Source: Calothrix sp. NIES-4105
GTDB lineage: Bacteria; Cyanobacteriota; Cyanobacteriia; Cyanobacteriales; Nostocaceae
Length of the DNA: 64,000 bases
NCBI RefSeq assembly: GCF_002368415.1
Contig: NZ_AP018290.1
Location: forward strand, 9,849,717 to 9,913,716
Reading direction: 5' to 3'
The position numbers and the translations under genes were made by a program. Position 1 is the first letter of the stretch, and each line of letters begins with the position of its first letter. This document shows positions 1 through 6,987 of this stretch, in pieces. The notes beneath the pieces are model-generated. The model was not told the origin of the DNA. It did no database searches and saw nothing but the letters and a program-made list of their open reading frames with translations.

Positions 1-59
1 TTGCCTCTGGGGAATTGATTCTTGTTCAACGTAGCAAAAATATTGAAACCTGTAGATAA
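1..59 (+). CDS. C-terminal end of an unidentified protein (partial)
   Basis: An open frame enters the window from the left and ends with TAA at 57-59. It encodes about 18 residues ending in NIETCR. The composition (ELILVQRSKN) looks like ordinary protein, but the piece is too short to assign to a family. It lies 60 bp before a small acidic gene on the same strand. Confidence 0.35.
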   Translation, partial: ASGELILVQRSKNIETCR

Positions 60-118
60 GTGATATACACTTATTTGATGAGGGAAAAAAATTAGCCCTC
101 AAAAGCAGGTGTAAACAG

Positions 119-337
119 TTGACTCAAGTAGAAGGCAATAACAGCGGTAGCGAACCGAAGCTTAACCCCGAAGACATAATTGTCTACGAACCAGTTTTTC
201 CAGCAGGTTCCGAAGAAGAGGAAGAGGCAATCGGTTGGCTTGAAACCGATGTTAAAGGCGAAGAGGGAAGAGTTTTAGATAGCGATGACCTCCCTCCTGA
301 ACTGCGGTCTACTGAACCACACTCGCCAAATGCCTAA
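119..337 (+). CDS. small acidic hypothetical protein
   Basis: This is a 72-residue, strongly acidic protein with a run of five glutamates near residue 33 and no predicted membrane segment or cysteines. It starts at TTG (119-121). No ATG is available in the frame before the conserved-looking body, and no clear ribosome binding site is seen, so the start is uncertain. A good intrinsic terminator follows directly, which supports it as a real transcribed gene. I do not recognise the family. The composition resembles the many short acidic proteins of unknown role in cyanobacteria. Confidence 0.55.
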   Translation: MTQVEGNNSGSEPKLNPEDIIVYEPVFPAGSEEEEEAIGWLETDVKGEEGRVLDSDDLPPELRSTEPHSPNA

Positions 338-351
338 CAGTTAAAGTCCAA

Positions 352-376
352 GCCTCAAGCCTTCTTGAGGCTTTCC
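352..376 (+). terminator. intrinsic terminator
   Basis: A perfect 8-bp stem GCCTCAAG (352-359) pairs with CTTGAGGC (364-371) around a 4-nt loop and is followed by TTTCCTT. It sits 15 bp after the stop of the small acidic gene. Confidence 0.7.
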
Positions 377-400
377 TTACGTCCACTAGGTCTATAAATT

Positions 401-703
401 ATGTTAATTCATCCAGATTATTTTCGTGTATTGTTGCGCCAAAATGGTAAGTGGATTTTAAAAAAATCACGAACTTTTTATAATCGACTTCCGATACAGG
501 TCGATTTTGATGATTTGCAGTTGCTATATGGTATTTCCGAAAAGCAACTGACTAATGAATTATTTAATCTGGCGAACGGGGAAGCTGGCTATTACCTCGC
601 GGACTTACGTCATAAACAGTATTATTATTGCGGCGTAGAGCCAATTAGCGTGAAAGCTAAATTGTTAGACTTAGGTATTGGGCGCCTAGACCCAGTAGCA
701 TAA
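401..703 (+). CDS. hypothetical protein, 100 aa
   Basis: The product is a soluble 100-residue protein. It opens MLIHPDYFRVLLRQNGKW and is rich in tyrosine, with a YYYCG cluster near residue 75. There is no signal peptide and no obvious catalytic motif. The coding pattern, and one GGCGCC site close to its end as in the host genes, fit a genuine resident gene. It precedes a HigA-type antitoxin gene by about 90 bp, but it does not read like a HigB/RelE toxin: the basic RelE-type core is missing. Function unknown. Confidence 0.6.
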   Translation: MLIHPDYFRVLLRQNGKWILKKSRTFYNRLPIQVDFDDLQLLYGISEKQLTNELFNLANGEAGYYLADLRHKQYYYCGVEPISVKAKLLDLGIGRLDPVA

Positions 704-795
704 CCAAAATCCTGTATTCTGGTTAGGTACAAAGGCGCCTAATGAGCAATAATTATCTCGTGCAGTTACATTACGCGCCCTTGTATATTAGAGAT

Positions 796-1143
796 ATGCT
801 AACTCCTAAAAAACGTCCTCCATCACACCCTGGTGAAATATTACTCAAAGATTTCCTAGAGCCAATGGGAATATCACACCAAGAACTCGCAGATGCACTC
901 CACGTACCTCAAGAGCGAATTAATGAAATTGTAAATGAAAAGCGTGGTATTACGATAAGCACAGCATTAAGATTATCAAAGTTTTTTGGAAATAGTTTAC
1001 AGTTCTGGTTAAATCTTCAGCAAAACTGGGAGCTTTTTTATGTGCTTAAGGAAGAAAAACATGACATTGAAACAATTGCTAGTTTATCTTTAGCAAATCA
1101 TGAACACGGCATTAATAATGAGGAATATAAAAATCACATGTAG
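796..1143 (+). CDS. higA: HigA-family addiction-module antitoxin (orphan)
   Basis: This is an XRE-type helix-turn-helix protein of the HigA family. The diagnostic opening RPPSHPGEILLKDFLEP is followed by the HTH (MGISHQELADALHVPQERI) and the family signature ITISTALRLSKFFGNS, then FWLNLQ. HigA proteins bind and neutralise a HigB ribosome-dependent RNase and repress their own promoter. I chose ATG 796, which places the RPPSHPGE motif close to the N-terminus as usual. An upstream in-frame ATG at 742 would add 18 unconserved residues. Normally higB lies directly upstream, but the 92 bp available cannot encode it and the preceding 100-aa gene does not resemble it. The antitoxin therefore appears to be orphaned. 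Confidence 0.8.
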   Translation: MLTPKKRPPSHPGEILLKDFLEPMGISHQELADALHVPQERINEIVNEKRGITISTALRLSKFFGNSLQFWLNLQQNWELFYVLKEEKHDIETIASLSLANHEHGINNEEYKNHM

Positions 1144-1165
1144 TTAATAATTTTTATAAAATCTT

Positions 1166-3022
1166 ATGGATAAAAATTTAAAAGAAGAAGCAGCAAATAA
1201 AAATACATCTGGAGAACGCTTAGAAGAATTAACCAAGATTAATAAAGAACTAGCAGCAATTGTTGCTCAAAATCATGCTGCTCCACCACAGTTATTAGCT
1301 CAATTATATTCTATTCCAAATCAAAGCATTAGAAAAAGTCTCGCACAAAATCCTAATACACCTATCAAGCTTTTGTGGCAGTTAGGAATTGATTTTCCCC
1401 AAGCTTTATTGTCTAATCCTATTTTGATTACTTTACGTATAGAAAACCCTGATTCATTAAAACAAATTCCAGTTGAAACTTTAATACAGCTTTTAAAATA
1501 CGAACAAGTACCAACTTTGTGGTTAGACTTTGCATCCGAACAAGCGGATAAAAAAATAGCTTTGTCGATGCTAATGAATCCTAAAACTTCTTTAAACCAA
1601 TTAAATAACTTATTTAAATTATTTGATGAAGCTTCTGAATTATATTATGATCGTCATGAATACAAGAAAGCATATCAAGATGCATGGGAAGTTTTATATA
1701 GTATTGATTATCACATTAACTGGGGACAAGAACTGAAAGAGGAATGGCAAGAAGAAGCTGTCTGTAATATCATTGACACTCACTATTGTGATAGAGGATA
1801 TGGAAAGTACTTAAAGAGCATCTTCCAGTTTGAAATTGATAATTTATTAATAAATATAGTTAATAATTCATCTTTTAATCATCCTATTTATAAAAATGTT
1901 TGTAGTGAAATTTTAAAGAAACTTTTAAAATTTTTACAAAAAGAAAGTAAATTTTCATTAGCTAGAAATAGCGTGGATGTCAAAATACTAACAGAATTAT
2001 TAACGGATGAAGACCGTCATTTCAATATGACAAAGGCAATGCTTGAAAATCCTAACCTTCCTCAAAAAATACTGGTAGAAATATTAGAAGTATTAATTGT
2101 CAAAAAAGATTCGATTAAGTTAATTAATGATAGTATGTTTCGTCAGGTGCTTATTAAAGCTAAAATTCCTAACGATTTGTTAGAAAAAATTGCAAACAAA
2201 AAAGACTATGAGTGGAAACTTTTTGTTACGGAATACCCAAATACACCTGTTTTTATTCTTGAAAAATATGCTCAATCTTTAAATAATCAAATCCTTGTTA
2301 ATGTAGCGAGTCATCCCAACACACCTCAAAAAATTCTTTGTCAGCTAGCAGTAGCTGATAACTGGTCAATCAAGTATGCTGTCGCTCAAAACCCTAATAC
2401 TCCTAAAGCAATATTAAAAAATTTAACTATTCAAAATCGCTACTCTTTTAACTCATCATTAGCTAATAATTCAAATATTCGGAATATGGATTTTTGGCGT
2501 CTAGCAAGAAATGATAATACACCCACGGAGGTATTAGAGACAGTAGCTTTATTGGCTGATGATTATCGTGTACGTATACATGTTGTTTTAAATGAAAATG
2601 TCACTACTGAAATTTTACAAATATTAGCAAAAGATTCTGATTATGAAGTTCGTTATACTGTTGCAAGAAATAAAAAAACACCAATCAGTATTCTCGAAAA
2701 ATTAGCAGAAGATTCTGATGACGAAGTTCGTTATGCAATATTAACTAATCCCAACTTAGCGAAAAAGCATTTTTTACAATTATTTCGTAAAATATACGGT
2801 ATAGAAAACAATTCTTTAGGCTGTTTAATAGCCTTGTTAGATTATAACGTCTCGCCCAAATTTCTAGATGAGAATGCTGATTCTCTACTGTGGATAGAAC
2901 GCTATGTAATTGCAATTCATCCTAAAACATCTCCAGATACTTTGCAACGTTTAACTCAAGATGCTAACGGCTATGTACGTGCTGCTATAGCGATGCATCA
3001 ACAATTTAAAATAACTCAGTAA
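1166..3022 (+). CDS. LRV/HEAT-like repeat protein
   Basis: This 618-residue all-helical repeat protein is built from units resembling the leucine-rich-repeat variant (LRV). Each unit has an (A)xNPNTP turn followed by an ILxxLA helix and a 'D..VRY.VA.N' helix. Clear copies start near residues 62, 297, 357, 383, 405, 453, 503 and 590. The middle part (about 130-290) is less regular. Such proteins are protein-interaction scaffolds; I see no catalytic motif and no N-terminal iron-sulfur cysteine cluster as in Azotobacter LRV. The gene is AT-rich and has no GGCGCC site in 1.86 kb, unlike the host genes, which hints at a recent arrival. It ends 16 bp before xisI and is probably cotranscribed with it. 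Confidence 0.7.
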   Translation: MDKNLKEEAANKNTSGERLEELTKINKELAAIVAQNHAAPPQLLAQLYSIPNQSIRKSLAQNPNTPIKLLWQLGIDFPQALLSNPILITLRIENPDSLKQIPVETLIQLLKYEQVPTLWLDFASEQADKKIALSMLMNPKTSLNQLNNLFKLFDEASELYYDRHEYKKAYQDAWEVLYSIDYHINWGQELKEEWQEEAVCNIIDTHYCDRGYGKYLKSIFQFEIDNLLINIVNNSSFNHPIYKNVCSEILKKLLKFLQKESKFSLARNSVDVKILTELLTDEDRHFNMTKAMLENPNLPQKILVEILEVLIVKKDSIKLINDSMFRQVLIKAKIPNDLLEKIANKKDYEWKLFVTEYPNTPVFILEKYAQSLNNQILVNVASHPNTPQKILCQLAVADNWSIKYAVAQNPNTPKAILKNLTIQNRYSFNSSLANNSNIRNMDFWRLARNDNTPTEVLETVALLADDYRVRIHVVLNENVTTEILQILAKDSDYEVRYTVARNKKTPISILEKLAEDSDDEVRYAILTNPNLAKKHFLQLFRKIYGIENNSLGCLIALLDYNVSPKFLDENADSLLWIERYVIAIHPKTSPDTLQRLTQDANGYVRAAIAMHQQFKITQ

Positions 3023-3038
3023 ATAGGCGCCGCAGTTT

Positions 3039-3374
3039 ATGGAAAAAGTAGTAAAATACCGTCAACTTGTACAACAAACGTTACTTGAGCATGGTAAGTA
3101 TAAGTACGCTTATGGTGATGTTGAAGTACAAACAATTTTTGACACAGAGCGTGACCATTATCAAGTAGTTTATGTTGGTTGGGATGAAGAAAATTGGATT
3201 CACAGTTGCATTTTACATATTGATATTAAGGATGGTAAAATATGGCTTCAATGCAATGGGACTGAAGACGATATTGCCGCAGATTTTGTTGAGCAAGGAG
3301 TAAGTAGGGAGGATATTGTTTTAGCGTTTCATCCTCCTTACATGCGAAAGTTTACAAAATATGCTGTGGGTTAA
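3039..3374 (+). CDS. xisI: XisI-family protein
   Basis: The 111-residue protein matches the XisI family named after the fdxN-element excision factor of heterocystous cyanobacteria. It opens MEKVVKYRQLVQQTLLEHG, then shows DVEVQTIFDTERDHYQVVYVGW, the central HIDIKDGKIWLQ.NGTED strands and the ending GVSREDIVLAFHPPY. The length is typical (110-115 aa). XisI normally partners XisH, encoded just upstream; here the upstream neighbour is an LRV-repeat gene and no xisH is seen. Most cyanobacterial xisI copies are far from any fdxN element and probably do something other than developmental excision. Confidence 0.85.
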   Translation: MEKVVKYRQLVQQTLLEHGKYKYAYGDVEVQTIFDTERDHYQVVYVGWDEENWIHSCILHIDIKDGKIWLQCNGTEDDIAADFVEQGVSREDIVLAFHPPYMRKFTKYAVG

Positions 3375-3394
3375 GTATAAATTAAATATTGCTA

Positions 3395-3454
3395 GGTGCG
3401 TGAAAGCAGAGAGTTTTTCGTTTATGTTGAGGTTTGTAATGGCTTTCACGCACC
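3395..3454. repeat. inverted repeat of the GGTGCGT/ACGCACC type
   Basis: GGTGCGTGAAAGC (3395-3407) is perfectly complementary to GCTTTCACGCACC (3442-3454). It lies between convergent genes and touches the stop codon of the minus-strand gene, so it may also act as a terminator. A second element with the same outer sequence but a different inner arm lies at 21617-21676, also touching a gene end. Confidence 0.7.
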
Positions 3455-4198
3455 CTACGTTTTTAATTGTTGCTGATTCTTGAAACTTTTGAAACCGTAT
3501 CTAAAGATTTGGTCATCGTAATAGCGAGAGTTCCACTCACTAATTGGTTTTCCAACTAATGTTTCCCATTTTCGTAGTGCTTCTTCTAACAACGGTTGAT
3601 TTTTAATTGCATAGAAGTGATTATCTTGCCAATGTAAATTTAGTTGGTCTAATGTCCTCTCTACCCAAACATCTGTAGAAGTTTCAAAGCTAATGCTACT
3701 GTCTGTTGGTATTAACACTTCATCATCCTCTGATGGTTCCATTACAAAGCCAAAATAAAATGTAGCTGCTTTAGGTATACGAAAAGAGTTTGATATGTTT
3801 CCGTTTATTATATCTTTTGGCTCTTCGATAGATATATGTAAGTCGCAGTTAATAAAAATCGTGGTAAATAAACACGTTTCTGGATTGCTTAAAGACAATT
3901 TTAGTTCTTGCAAAATCTGTGTATTACTTTTTCCTTGAATAATTAAAACTTCTCCTTCTTGTACTTTTTCGACTTTGCCATCTAAATCAAAACTTATAGT
4001 ATTATAATGAATCTCTATTGGTATACACAACTTTTCAAATGTCGATAAAAATACTTTAATTACCCCATAAACATAATTATTTAAAGAAGATATAGATTGA
4101 GCGTCAGGTACGCCTAATTCTATATCCCAAGAGCCTGTTTCTTCTTTAAATCCAAATGTGTCAGTTTTGAATACAATATCTCTAAATTGACTTTTCAT
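3455..4198 (-). CDS. putative immunity protein for the adjacent CDI-type toxin
   Basis: This is a 247-residue soluble acidic protein without a signal peptide. I do not recognise a named family. Its start overlaps the end of the upstream toxin-like gene by 4 bp (ATGA type), which is the arrangement expected of a toxin-immunity pair, and base composition is the same in both (AT-rich, no GGCGCC). The role as immunity protein is therefore inferred from position alone. The C-terminal half is rich in aromatic residues (WVERTLDQLNLHWQDNHFYA), common in protein-binding partners. Confidence 0.55.
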   Translation of the reverse strand: MKSQFRDIVFKTDTFGFKEETGSWDIELGVPDAQSISSLNNYVYGVIKVFLSTFEKLCIPIEIHYNTISFDLDGKVEKVQEGEVLIIQGKSNTQILQELKLSLSNPETCLFTTIFINCDLHISIEEPKDIINGNISNSFRIPKAATFYFGFVMEPSEDDEVLIPTDSSISFETSTDVWVERTLDQLNLHWQDNHFYAIKNQPLLEEALRKWETLVGKPISEWNSRYYDDQIFRYGFKSFKNQQQLKT

Positions 4199-4878
4199 TT
4201 TAGTATCTCACTATAAGACCCATTAACATTTCCATCTGCTGTACGCACCATGAAGCTTCTTTTTAAAATGGTTTTATTACTTACCGTTTCTGGGTAAATT
4301 ATCTCCAAGTAGTCGATATTCCTTAATTGAGCATCGCTAGCGAAACGGTTACCTTTCATTTTACCATTAAGATATCTTTCAACATCTGCCTGGTGTAAAC
4401 CATCTGAACGAGCTAGCGAACCATCAATAATAATGTCTCCATTTCCTTCCTTAGACTGCTTAATCTGATTATTCGCTTTATCTATCTGTTTATTAAGGTT
4501 ACTTTTCGTAATCTGTTTTCCTGGTTCACGGAATTTTACATCTACTCTAGCAGTTTCAGCTTGTTCTGGAAATCTAACGCGAAGATCAGGACTAAAAGGT
4601 TCATCAATTACTGGTGTGTCACCTGCTGGTGTTTCTGACGTAGGGCGAACTATTTCGACTTCATAGCCTGTATCAGCATATCTTTCTGCTAGCCTTAGTT
4701 CTGCTTGAATATCATAGTTTCCTACACGTGCCTGATTAATTTTTTTGACCAACTCGCTATGTGGTAATCCTCGAACTCCTTTTTCTCTAAGACGTTTCTC
4801 CCAAGTCTCAAAGTTAATTTCTCCATTGTTATCACAAGGAGGGTCTGTGGGATGTTTTATTACGGGGCGCCCTGTCAT
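4195..4878 (-). CDS. orphan CdiA-type C-terminal toxin domain (nuclease)
   Basis: This 227-residue protein reads like the free C-terminal tRNase domain of CdiA/polymorphic toxins. AELRLAERYADTGYEVE (59-75) is followed by SPDLRVRF (97-103), VDVKF (112-116), QIDKANNQIK (131-140) and DIIID (148-152). Candidate active-site residues are E60, D98 and the D113-x-K115 pair of a PD-(D/E)XK-like fold. The N-terminal secretion part of a CdiA protein is absent. A stop lies two codons before the ATG, so this is a stand-alone cassette of the kind found as displaced toxin modules, and no Shine-Dalgarno is seen. The downstream gene overlaps by 4 bp and is the likely immunity gene. Confidence 0.65.
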   Translation of the reverse strand: MTGRPVIKHPTDPPCDNNGEINFETWEKRLREKGVRGLPHSELVKKINQARVGNYDIQAELRLAERYADTGYEVEIVRPTSETPAGDTPVIDEPFSPDLRVRFPEQAETARVDVKFREPGKQITKSNLNKQIDKANNQIKQSKEGNGDIIIDGSLARSDGLHQADVERYLNGKMKGNRFASDAQLRNIDYLEIIYPETVSNKTILKRSFMVRTADGNVNGSYSEILK

Positions 4879-5170
4879 TGGTTATGGTAGATGGTGCTTG
4901 CTGTGTTTATTTTTGCCTAATGCAGAAAATATTAACCTACCACATTGATGAAAAACGCTTACCTTACATCTTGCACCTTGACTTTATTGAGAATCAAAGA
5001 GCGCGTGTTCTGCTTATTTTTACGTAGGGTGGGCAGTGCCCACCTTACCCTTATTGAGAAGGTGCAAGTTAGGAGTTACGCTGTTAGTAGAATTTATGAT
5101 TCAGTCTCGCGCAACATGGTAATCTGACATATGGATGGGTGTTGGCGCCCGACATCAGGAGTAGCAGCAT
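4879..5170. other. intergenic region with hairpin repeat
   Basis: There is no gene in this stretch. It contains the dispersed hairpin GGTGGGCAGTGCCCACC (core within 5024-5048), relatives of which lie at about 16793, 21234 and 33232. It also holds the leader of dhaK, whose ribosome binding site AGGAG is at 5157-5161. Confidence 0.6.
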
Positions 5171-6244
5171 ATGAAGAAGCTGATTAATAAACCTGAAGAC
5201 TTTGTACGCGAGAGTCTAGAAGGAATGGCAATTGCCCATGAGGATTTAATAAAAGTTAACTTTGACCCGACTTATGTTTACCGCGCGGATGCACCAGTAC
5301 AGGGTAAGGTCGCTATTATTTCTGGTGGTGGTAGTGGTCATGAACCAATGCACGCGGGATATGTGGGTATGGGTATGCTTGACGCAGCATGTCCTGGTGA
5401 GGTTTTTACGTCCCCAACTCCTGACCAAATGCTTGAAGCTGCAAAACAAGTTGATGGCGGTGCCGGTATTTTATATATAGTTAAAAATTACAGCGGTGAT
5501 GTGATGAACTTCGAGATGGCTACTGAAATAGCTTACTCAGAAGGTATCAAAGTACTTAATATTCTGATTGATGATGATGTCGCTGTTAAAGATAGCTTAT
5601 TCACTCAAGGGCGCCGAGGAGTTGGAACTACAGTATTAGCTGAGAAAATTTGTGGGGCGGCAGCGCAGCAAGGTTATGATTTACACCAAGTTGCTGATTT
5701 GTGTCGCCGAGTTAGTTTGAATGGTCGAAGTATGGGGATAGCATTGTCATCTTGTACTGTTCCTATGCGGATGTCTCCAACGTTTCATTTAGGCGCCTCA
5801 GAGATGGAAGTAGGTATTGGTATTCACGGTGAACCTGGTAGAAAGCGTATAGATGTATTGCCCGCGAATGAAATAACATCGATGTTGGCTTTATCGATTC
5901 TCGAAGACGGGCAGTACAAAAGAACTGTACGTGAGTGGGATATGGACAATGGTAAATGGATAGATGTGGAATTGATTAGCCCCGGATTTCAAAAAGGTGA
6001 TAAATTTTTAGCTTTTATTAATAGTATGGGTGGAACCCCTATTTCAGAACTTTATATTATTTATAGAAAGTTAGCTCAAATTTGTGACAATAGGGGATTA
6101 CATATCGTTCGCAGCTTGATTGGCCCTTATATTACTTCTTTGGAGATGCAAGGTTGCTCAATAACTTTACTTAAATTAGATGATGAGATGATTAAGTTAT
6201 GGGATGCTCCTGTAAAAACTCCAAGTTTTTGTTGGGGGGTTTAA
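5171..6244 (+). CDS. dhaK: PTS-dependent dihydroxyacetone kinase, substrate-binding subunit DhaK
   Basis: DhaK binds dihydroxyacetone covalently and receives phosphate from DhaL-ADP/ATP, giving dihydroxyacetone phosphate in the cytoplasm. The 357-residue protein has the [10 protein letters not shown] motif (51-60) and the hemiaminal-forming histidine in [10 protein letters not shown] (His219). These are the two key sites of the family, and the length is typical (about 330-360). A good ribosome binding site (AGGAG) lies 9 bases before the ATG. It is the first gene of a three-gene operon with dhaL 31 bp downstream and a dhaM-ptsH-ptsI fusion after that, so the phosphate donor should be PEP. Two or more GGCGCC sites in the gene suggest long residence in this genome. 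Confidence 0.95.
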   Translation: MKKLINKPEDFVRESLEGMAIAHEDLIKVNFDPTYVYRADAPVQGKVAIISGGGSGHEPMHAGYVGMGMLDAACPGEVFTSPTPDQMLEAAKQVDGGAGILYIVKNYSGDVMNFEMATEIAYSEGIKVLNILIDDDVAVKDSLFTQGRRGVGTTVLAEKICGAAAQQGYDLHQVADLCRRVSLNGRSMGIALSSCTVPMRMSPTFHLGASEMEVGIGIHGEPGRKRIDVLPANEITSMLALSILEDGQYKRTVREWDMDNGKWIDVELISPGFQKGDKFLAFINSMGGTPISELYIIYRKLAQICDNRGLHIVRSLIGPYITSLEMQGCSITLLKLDDEMIKLWDAPVKTPSFCWGV

Positions 6245-6275
6245 TCAAAATCAATAATTATAACCAGAAGGTCGA

Positions 6276-6896
6276 ATGAATACCGAACAAATTTTGCGTT
6301 GGTTGCAGCGATTTGCCACCAAAATCGAACAAAATAAAGAATATTTGACCGAATTAGATGCTGCTATTGGTGATGCTGACCACGGTATCAATATGGAACG
6401 TGGTTTCAAAAAGCTACTTACTCAACTGCCTACTTACTCGTCTAAGGACATTGGCAGTATTCTAAAAGCGGTGAGTATGACTTTAATTTCTAGTATCGGA
6501 GGCGCCAGTGGTCCATTGTATGGTACATTTTTTCTGCGTGCTTCATCTGCTGTTGCCGATAAAGATGAACTTACTGAGTATGATATGCTAGACATGCTCA
6601 AAGCTGGTTTAGATGGAGTAATGGAACGTGGTAAAACTCAGCTAGGTGATAAAACAATGCTCGATGTACTTTACCCAGCAGTAACAGCGTATGAAAAAGC
6701 AGTAAGTGAAGGTAAACCGATGCGTGCGGCAATGCAGCAAGCTTTAGATCGAGCAGAACAAGCACTCAAAGAAACCTCAATGCTGCAAGCTAAAAAAGGT
6801 CGTGCTAGTTATTTGGGTGAACGTAGTGTTGGACATCAAGACCCAGGCGCCGCTTCATGTTACTTAATGTTGAAGTGTCTTTGCGATAGTTTGTAA
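6276..6896 (+). CDS. dhaL: dihydroxyacetone kinase, ADP-binding subunit DhaL
   Basis: This 206-residue subunit carries tightly bound ADP/ATP and passes phosphate from DhaM to DhaK-bound dihydroxyacetone. The magnesium-binding aspartate motif DAAIGDADHG is at 28-37 (D28, D33, D35), followed by the conserved GGASGPLYGTFF nucleotide loop (about 76-87) and the GDKTMLDVLYPA helix. Length and motif order are those of PTS-type DhaL proteins rather than of the fused ATP-dependent kinases. It sits between dhaK and dhaM and is surely cotranscribed with them. Confidence 0.95.
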   Translation: MNTEQILRWLQRFATKIEQNKEYLTELDAAIGDADHGINMERGFKKLLTQLPTYSSKDIGSILKAVSMTLISSIGGASGPLYGTFFLRASSAVADKDELTEYDMLDMLKAGLDGVMERGKTQLGDKTMLDVLYPAVTAYEKAVSEGKPMRAAMQQALDRAEQALKETSMLQAKKGRASYLGERSVGHQDPGAASCYLMLKCLCDSL

Positions 6897-6987
6897 AAAT
6901 GGTATTGCTAGTAGTAGGACTTCAGTCCTTATATTGTTATTACACAACAAACAAAACCTAATCGAGCATCGGAGTTAACAGCAGACA

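Noticed and set aside
401-703. HigB toxin partner for the HigA gene
   Set aside because: The sequence lacks the basic RelE-type core and typical HigB length-and-motif pattern.
742-795. N-terminal extension of the HigA gene
   Set aside because: The extra 18 residues lie before the conserved RPPSHPGEIL opening and have no supporting ribosome binding site.
4945-5127. 60-codon plus-strand frame upstream of dhaK
   Set aside because: It runs through a dispersed hairpin repeat, has no ribosome binding site and no protein-like pattern.
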